Source: Talpa occidentalis
Taxonomy: Eukaryota > Chordata > Mammalia > Eulipotyphla > Talpidae
Reading direction: 5' to 3'
Assembly (NCBI RefSeq): GCF_014898055.3
Contig: NW_023601104.1
Span: 82,939,106 to 83,003,105, forward strand
DNA length: 64,000 nucleotides
The position numbers and the translations under genes were made by a program. Of this stretch, positions 45,817 to 56,459 are shown in pieces (the stretch's first letter is position 1; each line of letters opens with the position of its first letter). The notes under the pieces were generated by a model. That model saw only the letters and a program-made list of their open reading frames with translations, searched no databases and was not told the DNA's origin.

Positions 45817-46690
45817 GGGTAGGACATCTGCAAGATGGTGGAATAAGAAATCCCTCATTTGTATCCACATTTAGCAACAATAATTTATCAGCCATCCACA
45901 GAAGGTTTGGTGGGAGTGTTGGGATCCAGGCAGGAGATCTATAATCCAGGTAGGACTTGGCCATCAATCACCCTGCTTCACTTTGATCCTTTGCCATCAT
46001 TAAAAGACAAGGGATCTGGGAGGAGTCACAGGCACACAGACAGCATACCTGGCCGTGGACCCTGAAGTAGTAACCTGGGACCCAGCTCTGGTCTCTCTTG
46101 CCCACAGTCCAGGATGCCCTGAAGATAAACCCACCAAACAAGGGTCAGATTCTGACAAGTCCCTGTCTTGGCTGCAGCCCCGCTCAGCTGCAGTCTAAGG
46201 CCAGTCACACCCACAGAGCATCCCAGGAGGAGACAAACAGATTCACACACCCCCAGGCTGCATGGCTTGCATCCTCCATGCCAGTGCCCCCGACCCCCAC
46301 TCCTGCCCCCCAGTCATGGTAGGGAGGGCACTGCTTGCCCAGGACCCAGTGGGAGACAGTCAGTCAATGTAAAAGCCGCATTTCAATTATGGCTGCAGAC
46401 CCTGAAGCAGCATTAGGACTCCATCGTGGTCCCTCTCAAACAGCACCCAGGCAGTCTACCTCTCCTCGGGACCCACCGGGCAAGGGGCTTGGCAGAGATT
46501 CGGTGGGAGGACAACCTGTCTGTGCATCCATGACCGGCTGACTGTGCGAGGACACGACCATGGCTGTGTAGCAGCGCCCCCTACAGCACAAAGTCCTGCA
46601 GGCAGCTCCGTTCAACCAGGGACCAGGGTGTATATACATTTCCATTGCCTGTAGGTATTATATCAATTAAACTGGGAAAAAAAAAATCAA
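45817..46690 (+). mobile_element. GC-rich A-tailed insertion of unknown family (candidate composite retroposon)
   Basis: About 870 bp that differ sharply in composition from the flanking A-rich L1. It begins near GGGGTAGGACATCTGCAAGATGGTGGAATAAG (45817-45848), which resembles the CAAGATGGCGGAATAGG motif at the 5' end of mammalian L1 and related elements. It ends with a polyadenylation-like ATTAAA (46665-46671 region) followed by an A10-type tail at about 46676-46686. Inside are two diverged copies, about 340 bp apart, of a block starting GACCCTGAAG (46058 and 46398) and running through CCCACC..CAAGGG. Open frames of 68-82 codons on both strands have no recognisable domain. It may be an L1 5'-UTR-derived non-autonomous retroposon, a chimeric retrocopy or an unrecognised old element. 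I found no clear target-site duplication. Confidence 0.5.
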
Positions 46691-47105
46691 GTGATGCACG
46701 AGAAATTGCTTAACCATAGTAAAGTGTCCATTTGTACTCAAAGAAAGTACATATCAAAATAAATAATTTTATAAATGTAAAATATAAAAAATTATAAGCC
46801 CAGGTGATAAGATATTATGACCTCAAAGCAGAAGGAATAATTTCCAAAGAGAAACATATAATTACAAATCATAGAGAAAAAATTTGCCATGTTGGACAAC
46901 ATTAAAATTGCAGAGTTCGTTTTGACAAGACAGTATATCCGATGTTAGAAAATAAGCTACAGATTTAGAAAAGATATTTGAAATGCTTTGGGTGAAATAA
47001 TTACCATAGAACATAAAAGAAATCTCTATACATAAAGAAAAATATAATCAAGTCAACAAAATTATGTAAAGGATAAGAACAGTCATGACTTAAAAACAAG
47101 AACCC
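46691..47105 (+). mobile_element. ancient L1 ORF2, right part
   Basis: Beyond the insertion, GAAAAAATTTGCCATGTTGGACAACATTAAAATTGCAGAG, TTAGAAAAGATATTTGAAATGC and AATCTCTATACATAAAGAAAAAT resemble the later ORF2 block in which a block with ACTACATCAAACTAAAAAGC is followed by GAAAATATTTGCAAATC. Order and strand agree with the left part, so the GC-rich block appears to split one L1. Confidence 0.55.
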
Positions 47106-47356
47106 TGCGGACCCTTAATTATGAGGATATGATCATTTTTTTTCTATCATATATAATCAAATTAGTACAACACTGTACCAAATACAAGAATCAAATATTC
47201 AAGAAGTACCAAGGAAGAATGTACCAGAACAATGTATACTAGAGACCAATTTAGTAGGTAATAATATAGAAAAGGCTCATAACTAACACCTCTCCCCACC
47301 ACCCCCGCCAATTTCCCTAATTTCCACATTTTTGAGTGGTCTGTAAAGATTTTCCT
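47106..47356. other. unique spacer
   Basis: A short C-rich patch at 47289-47305. No gene. Confidence 0.4.
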
Positions 47357-47371
47357 TGTGCTTGATACTTT

Positions 47372-47611
47372 TTTCCCCAAAGATTTATTTATTTATGCAT
47401 ATAAGAGCTGGGGTGCAAGTCAGAGGTGCAGAGGGTGAGAGGATTCACCAGAGACAGAGTGGGGAGCAGAACAGGTGGATCCACTGAAATACACTGCTGA
47501 GGGGAGCAGTGGGCGAGACAGGAGAGGTTTGCTGTGCCATGTGGGTCAGCTCCACTGCTGGGCTGTAGTGATAATAGCGCTGAGACTTAACCCTTTCACC
47601 AGGGAGGCCCC
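47372..47611 (-). mobile_element. tRNA-derived SINE, subfamily B, B-box region deleted
   Basis: Perfect 15-bp flanking duplication TGTGCTTGATACTTT at 47357-47371 and 47612-47626. The tRNA-like part lacks the GATCGAACTC segment: GTCAGCTCCACTGCTGGG passes straight to CTGTAGTGATAATAGCGC. Pol III activity is therefore unlikely. Confidence 0.94.
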
Positions 47612-47626
47612 TGTGCTTGATACTTT

Positions 47627-49195
47627 AAAAAAAAAAAAAAAAGCAAAACCTTTTAAATCTGTGAACCATGAAATGACGGAAATATGGAAATCTCTTGACT
47701 GAATGAGCTGCAATGTTGGAGAGAAACTGTGTCCCAGATCTGATTACCCCACGTGCCTAGAAGCCCTGCTCCCTGAATAATAATTCCTCTTTGGAACAGC
47801 CTTAAGATGCTTTTGGATATTACTCAAAATAACTCCAGGCTTATTAAGTACTCCTTAAAATGTTAGAAATAGGTATGTAATTAACATTTGCCAAAATAGG
47901 CATTTATTACTTGTTGTTTGTTGAAATTGTTTTACCATCTGTCTACTCATCTATTATTTACACTCTTACTAACAAGTACCCTGTCAGTGTATGAAAGAAT
48001 CTATTTTTGAGGCAACTTGAATATAATAAGGATGACTTTTTTTTGCATTTTCGATAGAAACTGATGGTAAAATTAGGACTTTGAAAACAAAAATCATTTC
48101 TAGTCTTCCCATTACTTCCAATTTCTGACAATGCATTTACCAGGGAAAAGAGTGGTGATAGATTTCTGATTACCGTGAAATGTTTGGGAATATTTTTCTT
48201 ATATCAAATATAGTAACCTGCATTCCTCTTCACTCTTTAATCTAAACAGAAGGTATTAAGGTGACCCACACACTGAGTTTGCCAGAGCAATCATGGTTTA
48301 TTTCTGTTGGTCTGGTAGACTATTCATTTGTTGTTGAGTTTTATTGTTCTTTAAATAAAGCACTATTATTACATTATTGCATTTTTATTATTGTGATTGC
48401 ACTATAATAAATAAAGATGGGCTTGGTAGCTTTCCCAGTTTCTCACATGGTGTCCATTAATAATCTGTGAGACTAAAATTCACTAAATAGAGTTCTCAAT
48501 TTAACAGGTATTTAAATCTAAAAGATGATTACTGAAAGAGCCATCTCTCTTTCCTCTGCTACTTCTTCATGCAGAAATACTAAACTCCTATTTAAGGAGA
48601 GTATATGCAATACTTGAATAAAAGAACTAGTGATCTCAGAAACCAGCAGTTCGGGAGGGCTAACCAGTGGGACACAGGAAGCCATGGAATCATCTGTGTA
48701 CTCTCACTGGTCACTGGTGACAACCATTGATGTCACTGTCTTCAGTAGCCTGCAATGTACCCAAGCTTGTCTGGACGCCTCTCAGTAAGTCAGTGGTAAA
48801 AATAAACAATCTCAGCCTGGTCTTCACTGAGAAAAATGAGGAAATACAGGCCAAGTTGTTCAGCTGCAGGGCAGAGAGAATTAGCTAAACACTATTGCTA
48901 TAATGCTGTATGTCATTCCTCACCTGGCATCCATCTACAGCCATTTATTTCATGTGTGGCAACACATTCTATTTTAAAGAAACTTTGCATAGCAATGAAT
49001 TCAAGAAAATAAAATTGAATATCTGAGAAATATGAATTACTGAATTGCTGTTTCTTCAATGTGTATTTGGCACAAACAAAAAATTAATCTTTCCTGTATC
49101 CCACGTAGGTGTGGTGATATCTATTATTTGAAATCCAGAATATTCCATTTCTTTACATCTACTTTAAAAGTTAAGCCATTATTTCTCTAAGGTGA
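47627..49195. other. unique DNA, no gene seen
   Basis: Includes a mixed-composition stretch at 48640-48890 that I cannot assign. No coding or RNA signal. Confidence 0.4.
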
Positions 49196-49290
49196 CTCAG
49201 TTTCCAAAAATGTTCCCAGTGATCTCTGCCTCCTGGTATTTCCACGCAGACATAGTCCTCGCCACATGGAGGTCGTTCAGTGTGACAAGT
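49196..49290 (+). mobile_element. possible MLT1-type LTR fragment
   Basis: CCCAGTGATCTCTGCCTCCTGGTATTTCC resembles the start region of some MLT1 LTRs (GTGATCCCTGCCTCCTGGTATTC). Only about 95 bp; the assignment is tentative. Confidence 0.35.
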
Positions 49291-49319
49291 GATGGCAGTG
49301 CACACTCAAAAAGAGTGTG

Positions 49320-49800
49320 GTTAGAAAAGATAGATTTTAGGTTAGAATAGATTAGGTTAGAAAAGATACAATGTATACTAGATTAGTATACAATAGATTA
49401 GTATACAATATTATTAGTATTAGTATAGTATACAATACAATAATAAAATAATAGTATAGTATACAATACAATAATAAAAAATTAGTATACAATAGATTAG
49501 TATACAATGTATACTAATAATAAAATAATAATAAATAATAAAATAAATAATAATAATAAAAATAAAAATAAATATAAAATAAAATATAATATAAAATAAA
49601 TATAAAATATAAAAATAAATATAAAATAAAAAATAAAAATAAAAAATAAAATAAAAAATAATAATAATAAAATAATAGTATAGTATACAATACAATAATA
49701 AAAAATTAGTATACAATAGATTAGTATACAATGTATACTAGATTAGGTTAGAAAAGATACAATGTATACAATGTATACTGTTTAGGATAGATTAGGTTAG
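49320..49800. repeat. complex AT-rich tandem repeat with a duplicated 76-bp block
   Basis: Built from GATTAGTATACAATA, AGTATAGTATACAATACAATAATAAAA, (AAAT)n, (AAT)n and GGTTAGAAAAGATACAATGTAT units. The segment at 49441-49516 recurs at 49665-49740 without a single difference over 76 bp, enclosing about 148 bp of (AAAT/AAT)n. Outer units GATTAGGTTAGAAAAGATAC occur on both sides (around 49350 and 49743). An I/Y-rich 103-codon minus frame here is an artefact of the repeat. Confidence 0.95.
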
Positions 49801-49885
49801 AAAAAATAGATTTTCATGCTGGATACTTACTCACTTTCTCCCTTTCTCTCTCCCTGTCTCTTTTTGTCTCTCTCCATCCCCCCTT

Positions 49886-49889
<4 letters not shown>

Positions 49890-49922
<33 letters not shown>
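49890..49922. repeat. (AC)n microsatellite
   Basis: About 16 uninterrupted AC units, preceded by a C/T-rich tract from 49827. Confidence 0.96.
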
Positions 49923-49924
<2 letters not shown>

Positions 49925-52474
49925 ATAGCTCCGCTGCTAAGCATGGACCATACTTACCAAGTGACATTTTATTTGAACTATATTTTATGTCTACAATATA
50001 TCAAAACAAGTTGTTGGCCAATGACTAATCAAAAATTATTTGAGTTTACATGTTTTAGTGATACATTTTCATTTTAAAACTTCCTTGGTTTAGAGAAAAA
50101 AAAATAATCACCCTACGTATTTTAAGCATATTTCACAGATGAGAGCATCAGTTCCTTTCACCAAAGACAAGCATCTCCATATTTTGTGATAAGAATTGAA
50201 CAGTAAGAAGTAAGTGGAACCAAATTATGGGTGTATATACAATTAGTTTGAAATTATGTCTATTTTTATAAAATGTTATTCAGTTTCCTATAGTACACAA
50301 TATTTGTAATGATTGAAAATGAATTACACAAATACAGAAACAGGTCAAAACTTGAGTTGAAATTGATTGAAGTATAATGCAATCAATAAAATAAGCCAAC
50401 ATTTTCTCTTTTCCCCACTGGATAGAAGTAAATATCTTAGTTTTCATTCACTCTTAATAGGATATGATCTGACTTTTCAAAGAGATTCATATTCAATGAT
50501 GAATACAGACTGCTTTGAGAAGTACTATGGATTTGTAAAGGCAGAGTAATTGAAGCAATCAATAAGAAGGTAACATTCTGAAACAATTCAGAAGGGAAGT
50601 GAATAGACAGAAGAGGAAAGAATAAGGAGATCCTTTGGCTTCTGGGACTTGATTATTTTGTCTGTCCATGGAGCTTTGTTTCCAAAAGTAAGCTATCGAT
50701 ATCTTAGACAATAATTTAAAATATGAATCTGTCCAAGGTTGGTGAGTTTCCTAGATGATCAAACCCCACATTGGTCCACGACTCACTTATATTAATTAGT
50801 TATCGACGTTTCTTTTTCAACCAATGAAAAGCAGTATAACCACATCTAGGAGACTCTCTTTTGTGCTAATGGAGGAATTGTTGCTGGGAGCCCACACTTT
50901 TCTCCAATCATTTTCTCCCTTCTCCTTCCCCTTCGAATGTATTTTTTTCAAATTAATAATTAAGCATCAACAAGGGAATGATTACAATGGTTTCAACATT
51001 ATCTCAATTGTGAGGTCTTAGGGGAGAATGACATTAGGGAAGCATACCTTGGGACTAATATAATTTTTTTTTGTTTTTTGTTTTTTTTTTTTGCACTGTA
51101 TCTCCTAATCTTGAGAATAATAAGCTATCACAAGACAAAAATACAGACATTTTCCCCAAATCCTCAATATATTACAGGCAAGTAATAAAAAGAACATATG
51201 AGAGAGATATTTCCTTTGTATTCTGTGTAATTGATTTCAAGGGTTTAAAAAAAGCAAAGTCTTCTATGTGCTTACTGAGCTAGATTTCACCCATACCAAT
51301 CTACACTGACCATTTTACTCTTTCTAGATCAAACTTAGAGCAGTCAAATGCAGCATTATGAGTAGATAAAAGGAGTAGACTAGAACTAAATGTGATAAAT
51401 AGTGCAAAATATGACATAAGAACCTCCTGCACTGCAAAGTTCTGAGACTGAATTATACCCGAGGAAATGTGGAGTCACATGCTTTCTACAATGTACATTT
51501 AGGTTAACTAAACAAAACAGTTAGTTGGGATGGCTCTAATTTTAGCACTGAGAATTCCATATGTCAGGAAAACCCTCAGTTAACTGTTAAATTTGTTGGT
51601 CACCCAATTATATTAACATTTTCAAAATGAAATAAACATGAAAATTCTATGAGAGCTAGTATTTGAATCAATGAGGTAAAATGGGAAGGATATATGGAAA
51701 TCAAATGAACAAAAAGGGAGTTAAAAATAATGTTATAAAATAAATAAAGTTGCTTTTTCATTCAATAAGTAACTTCCACTTGTGTATTCATTGGCCAAAA
51801 TCAGTTATCAATCATGATGAGGACAGTGAAAGAAGGCTTAAAACAAGAAAAATATTTCCATCACAAAGTGATTCTATAGGTAAATAGAAAAATTAGATAG
51901 ATTGAGAGATCAATCAATAGATATAAATATTAATGTAGCTAAATGTAAAAAATGTGATACTACTCACTACCCTTTTACTCATATGATTCCCATAGAAACA
52001 AGACAATGTAGTTTAAATATCGTAATATTTATTCAGCTTAATTTTGTATCAGAGAGGCAAAATCAGGAATGTGGTAGAGTAAACTCAACATAAAACAGGA
52101 AGTGAACAATATTTTTAAAAGGCAAAATTTAGTTATATATTATGTAGTGAATATCCATATGAAAATTGGTGCCTCGTTTTATTGACAAGCATTTCTTTTT
52201 GAAGAAAAAAGATAAATAACTTATTTTATATCCAAAACATGCATGGCAAAGGGAAGACCTGTTTTTACTAAAAGCTTTGTACATAATGATATCAACATAT
52301 AGGCAGTGATGGAGCATTATTATATGAGATAGCAGTACAAATAATCATATGGTAAGGGTATATACATCTAAAAGAATTTAAATATCGTATGTGCTCATTT
52401 TCCACATCACCTTATTTTAAAATTTTGTCAATCATTTCAAGAACATGATGACTTATTTTATTCTTTTAAAAAGT
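49923..52474. other. unique AT-rich DNA
   Basis: No gene recognised in 2.5 kb. A T-rich tract at 51064-51093 (T8G T6 G T12-like) could be an old A-tail on the minus strand without an identifiable body. Confidence 0.4.
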
Positions 52475-53200
52475 AGTTTATGAATATGAACTATATCAAA
52501 CTAAAAACCTATAGTGCAAAAGAGACTAACTAAAATGAAGAGACACCATACTGAATGGGAGAAAATATTTGTACACCACACATCTGACAAGGGCTGATAT
52601 CAAAGATCTAGAAGGAACTCATATAGCTCAACAAAAGAAAACCACAATGAGATGCCATTTCACATCAGTGAGAATGGGACATACCAAAAAGACCAAAAAC
52701 AGGAAGTGCTGGTGTGGGTGTGAAGATTAAGGAACACTCCTGTACTGCTGGTGGGAATTTAGACTGCTCCAGCCCCTATGGAAAGCGGTGTGAAGATTTC
52801 TCAAAAGACTACAAATGGATCTGCCATATAACCCAGCAATCCTCTCCTAGGTATTGATCCAAAAAATATAAAAACACAAATTCAAAAGGAACCTGAACTC
52901 CCATGTTTATAGCAGCACTATTTTCAATAGCCAAGATATGGAAACAACCTAGTGAGCAAAAACAAATGAGTAGATCAAGAAGATGTGACATATATATCAT
53001 GGAATACTACTCAGTAATCAAAAAAGATAAACTTATGTCATTTGCAGCAACATGGATGGAGCTAGAAGGGCTTATGCTAAGTGAAATACACCAGAAGGAG
53101 AAAGATAAACACCAGATGGCATCACTGATATGTGGAATATAGAAAAAATCAAGCAAAGGGTCAGCCAAACTTTAAAACCAACTGTTGAAAACACACCATA
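52475..53200 (+). mobile_element. 5'-truncated L1: ORF2 C-terminal coding remnant
   Basis: The strongest L1 match in the window. It runs from ACTATATCAAACTAAAAACC (52490) through GAATGGGAGAAAATATTTG, AACCACAATGAGATGCCATTTC, TGTTTATAGCAGCACTATTTTCAATAGCCAAGATATGG and GGAATACTACTCAGTAATC to AGTGAAATACACCAGAAGGAGAAAG. The 79-codon open frame at 52903-53142 has the L1 ORF2p C-terminus features MEYYSVIKK, FAATWMELEG and LSEI. At about 52636 ORF2 jumps from CTCAACAAAAGAAA to ACCACAATGAGATG, an internal deletion of roughly 150 bp. The endonuclease and reverse transcriptase domains are absent. Confidence 0.92.
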
Positions 53201-53983
53201 GACCTTCAACTTTCAGAGAGGGAGCTGTGGGGAAAGGAGTGAAAACAGGGGAGTGAGGGCCTCAGAACCCTGTGTTGTGTCCGCAATACCACACTGACAA
53301 AGAAATGGGAGTTGTGGCACAGGCTGTACAATGCAAGGTGATGTTGAAAGAGCAAGATTCTAGCCTTTTTATTAGTAGAATAACCATACGACGTCAATTA
53401 CGCAGGGTAGGAGAACAAGGAAAAGGGTGGATGAAACTGAAAATGTGCTAATGTCATTCATGTAGGGCTTCAGCTGGGCACTAAGTCTGTGGGCCAGGTA
53501 TTTTTTATTTGCTTGATGACCCAGTATTGTAATGGAAACCATACCCCATGGTTCCAACCTTATCGACAAAGTATCCCAATGATCAGACTCTGAGGTGAAA
53601 AGTCACACATCAGTCAACAGCCATCCCATGTCCCCGATCATATCTTGTGATGTATGTCCATAGTCCCAGAGTGATCAAGTGTCCTGCTCTTGTTTTAATT
53701 TGAAAGGAGCCTTATACCATCCAGTATATCACATTCTGGTCAACTGATTGACCAGGCTGTTCTGACCTTGTATAGGAATGCAGAACCACTCATAATCAAA
53801 ATGCCAGCTGAGCAGGCCATTTAAGTCCAGCAGACCCACAACAGTGGACTATAGCTACTTTGAGGGTAGTAGTGCTATTAGTGACCACACCTGCAGGGAG
53901 GGGAATCCTTTACTGTCAAAACACTAGCCAGGACATAAAATAATGGCACCTTAATAACAATATTTTAAAAAATGTATGAATTA
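53201..53983 (+). mobile_element. probable L1 3' UTR of the preceding element
   Basis: Follows the ORF2 stop directly. It opens with a G/A-rich tract (GGGAGCTGTGGGGAAAGGAGTGAAAACAGGGGAGTG, 53221-53256), typical of L1 3' UTRs, and ends AATAACAATATTTTAAAAAATG. At almost 800 bp it is longer than the 3' UTRs of the copies at 6.6 and 37.6 kb and not recognisably the same sequence. Confidence 0.5.
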
Positions 53984-54064
53984 ACAAAATAATAAAATGA
54001 GATATTCAGGCATAGCTGTCTAGATTTTTTTTTAAAGGCTTACAAAATATCTTGAGCTATTCTT

Positions 54065-54378
54065 TTTTTCCTTTAAAGATTTATTTATTTGTCTGTTTGT
54101 TTGTTTGTTTGTTTGTTTGTTTATGCAAGCACTGGGTACAGTCAGAAGCATGGAAGGGTGAGAGAATTCACCAGAGCCAGAGCGGCGAACAGAGCAGGCA
54201 GAAGGACCCAAGTACACTGCTGAGGGGAGCAGCGGGCTGCAGGAGAGGTCTGCGCGCCATGTGGGATCCTCCTCCAGTGGCCGGGGAGCAGCAGGGGATC
54301 GAACTGGTGCCGGTGCCGCAGACGCTGTGGGCAGCTTCGCAACCCAGCGCTCAACCGCTGCGCCACCGGGGAGGCCCT
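54065..54378 (-). mobile_element. tRNA-derived SINE, subfamily A, (TTTG)n tail
   Basis: Perfect 14-bp flanking duplication CTTGAGCTATTCTT at 54051-54064 and 54379-54392. The tail on + is TTTAAAGATTTATTTATTTG then (TTTG)7-type repeats. The tRNA-like part carries an extra GGGGAGCAGCAGGGGATCGAACTGGTGCCGGTGCC-type duplication (54284-54318). Low divergence overall. Confidence 0.95.
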
Positions 54379-54392
54379 CTTGAGCTATTCTT

Positions 54393-55689
54393 ACAACAGA
54401 ATGTCTGACTTTTCAAACTAAAGACTTTTTCCTGTGTTATTATTTTAATAATCATCATTTGTTTCAGTTTCTTTTTATTACTTACAACCATTTACTTGGG
54501 TATGTTGTTAGTGGTGAAGAAAGAGCATCTCTAACATCAATAGAGCGACAACAAAATATAAGTAGCATAATTCTGCTATTTTTCTTTCTGATAATCTAGA
54601 AAACAGAACTTGAAGGAAATATTTGGTGGTGACTTCCTGCTGTGCAATTTTGAGTTCCTTTTAATAGACTCCAAAATATCACTGAAGCAGCCCGTGCAGG
54701 AGATTGAAACCTATTAAGATAGGTAACGCTTCATTTTCCACCGGCCTCTTGTTGAAGAGAGGTCATTTAGCACCAAAAAAAGAAGCTGAAGAAACTGAAC
54801 TTTCCATAATGCAGTTAACATTTGACATTAAGTGAAGAATGTCCATTTCTTTCCTACTCAAAGCATAGCAATCCTCACAAACAAATGCAAACTATCATTA
54901 AGAAAACTTACCTAAAACTTTCCTGAGGCTCTGGACACTCACCTTGAGTTTACCCCTGTCTCTGAGGGTACAGGATCTGTCTGGAAATATCATGAAGTCT
55001 GGATCCCTTGTGAGAATTTTCAGCACTTCAGCCTCTAGTCTCAGTTGGAAACCCCAAAGCAAGGTCTTTCATGTGGTATTTCAACATTTTTCATTCCAGC
55101 CTCTGAAAGAAATGGAAACAAACCTTGTCTATGTTTATTAAACCCTAGAAGAGAGTTTGAATTTCAAGACTGTTCTTCCAGAAGGGCAAAAAGTCAGTGT
55201 GGGAATCAAAAGAAATAACAAAAATGATTCCTGTCCCATTTCAGTTCTTCTTCAGCTGACCTCCTCATTCTTGACGGGGATCTATGTGGGGGTGGGGGGG
55301 GGGGCAACATGACATTCTTGCAAGTGATTCTCTTTTCAGGACAGTTTTCTTTATATCTGTGCATAGGTCTGCATGACATTCAGCAGCAGACTTTAGGAAA
55401 CTGAGTAGTAATAACAGTAGCTCTTGTTTATAAGCAGATCACATTCATCTGCAAAATACTATTTTTTTAATGTATTTCCTAAAGCACATTGTCATTTTAA
55501 GCAGACACGTGACTCCATGCTGAATGTCTCCCCACTGAGAGATCACAGTACGAGTCAGGGCTCATTCTTATTTTGAAGTTGGAACTTGAACTCTTTTAAC
55601 CTGGAATGTGTTTAAATTTTGAAGTATCTTCCTCTGCATCACCTTAAATTATTCACATTTTTCTAAGGGGAAGGGAGATTGTGTGACCA
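54393..55689. other. unique spacer with G-run
   Basis: A G-rich run (GGGGGTGGGGGGGGGGG) at 55288-55304. No gene or named repeat. Confidence 0.4.
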
Positions 55690-55800
55690 CAATTTTGCAA
55701 ATGAGGGTAATACCAGTCCTTGTGCTCAAGTGACTAACTTGCCTAAGACAAATAGCTTCTGGAGTGTCAGAACCTTACCGGAAATTAGGTGCTCTGATGT
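55690..55800 (+). mobile_element. possible MIR fragment
   Basis: TTTTGCAAATGAGGGTAATACC, AAGTGACTAACTTGCCTAAGACAAATAGCTTCTGGAGTGTCAGAACC resembles the MIR 3' half (ATTTTACAGATGAGG, AAGTGACTTGCCCAAGGTCACACAGCTAGTAAG). Diverged; tentative. Confidence 0.4.
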
Positions 55801-55863
55801 TACATGGCCTATCCTTTCAAATAAATGTTTGCTGAAGATTTATTTGATTCAAAACATATTTTA

Positions 55864-56128
55864 GGGCCTCCCCGGTGGCATAGCGGGTTGAGCACAGTGC
55901 TGTGAAGCTGCCCACAGCCTCTGCAGTGCCGATTCAATTCCTGGCCGGCCTCGGAGAATCCTACATGGCATGGTGGACCTCTCCTGTCTCGCCCACTGCT
56001 CCCCTCAGCAGTGTATGTCGGTTATTCTGCCTGTTCAGCTCCCTGCTCTGTCTCTGGTGAATTATCTCACCCTCTTGCGCCTCTAGCTTGTACCCCAGTG
56101 CTTGTATAAATAAATAAATCTTTAAAAT
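55864..56128 (+). mobile_element. tRNA-derived SINE, intermediate subfamily, with (TA)n at the tail
   Basis: Head GGGCCTCCCCGGTGGCATAGCGG, B-box-like GATTCAATTCC, end GTACCCCAGTGCTTGTATAAATAAATAAATC (subfamily A-like end on a B-like body). The tail continues into (TA)n at 56127-56142. No clear duplication. Confidence 0.92.
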
Positions 56129-56459
56129 ATATATATATATTACATGCTATGTATTATTACATACATAGAATGCATATCTACAAAGAGCTAGGAGTCTAGA
56201 CACCTTCTCTCAATATACTCACTGCAGTGTTAGAGCAGAGAACAAATACACAATTATGGTAACATGGAATCCCAGTCATTGGTAAATTAATAGCCAATAA
56301 TAGGCACAGTAATGTTGAAAAGAAATCTCATGCCTGCAGTGGTGTAACAGACTTCACAGAGGATATCATTTGGATGCATTTTCTATCTCTGCTTTCAACA
56401 TAATCTACCCCCCACTTGCTTTCAAGATACAGGGAGATACTGAAAAAGTAATAACATGA

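Noticed and set aside
46026..46416. Overlapping 74- and 82-codon frames in the GC-rich block
   Set aside because: High GC lowers stop frequency. Frames exist on both strands and neither shows a family motif.
49420..49731. 103-codon I/Y-rich open frame resembling a membrane protein
   Set aside because: Translation of a (TTA/TTTA)n-type simple repeat; no stop codons arise because of the repeat composition.
52903..53142. 79-codon frame as an independent gene
   Set aside because: It matches the C-terminus of L1 ORF2p and is part of a 5'-truncated, internally deleted L1.
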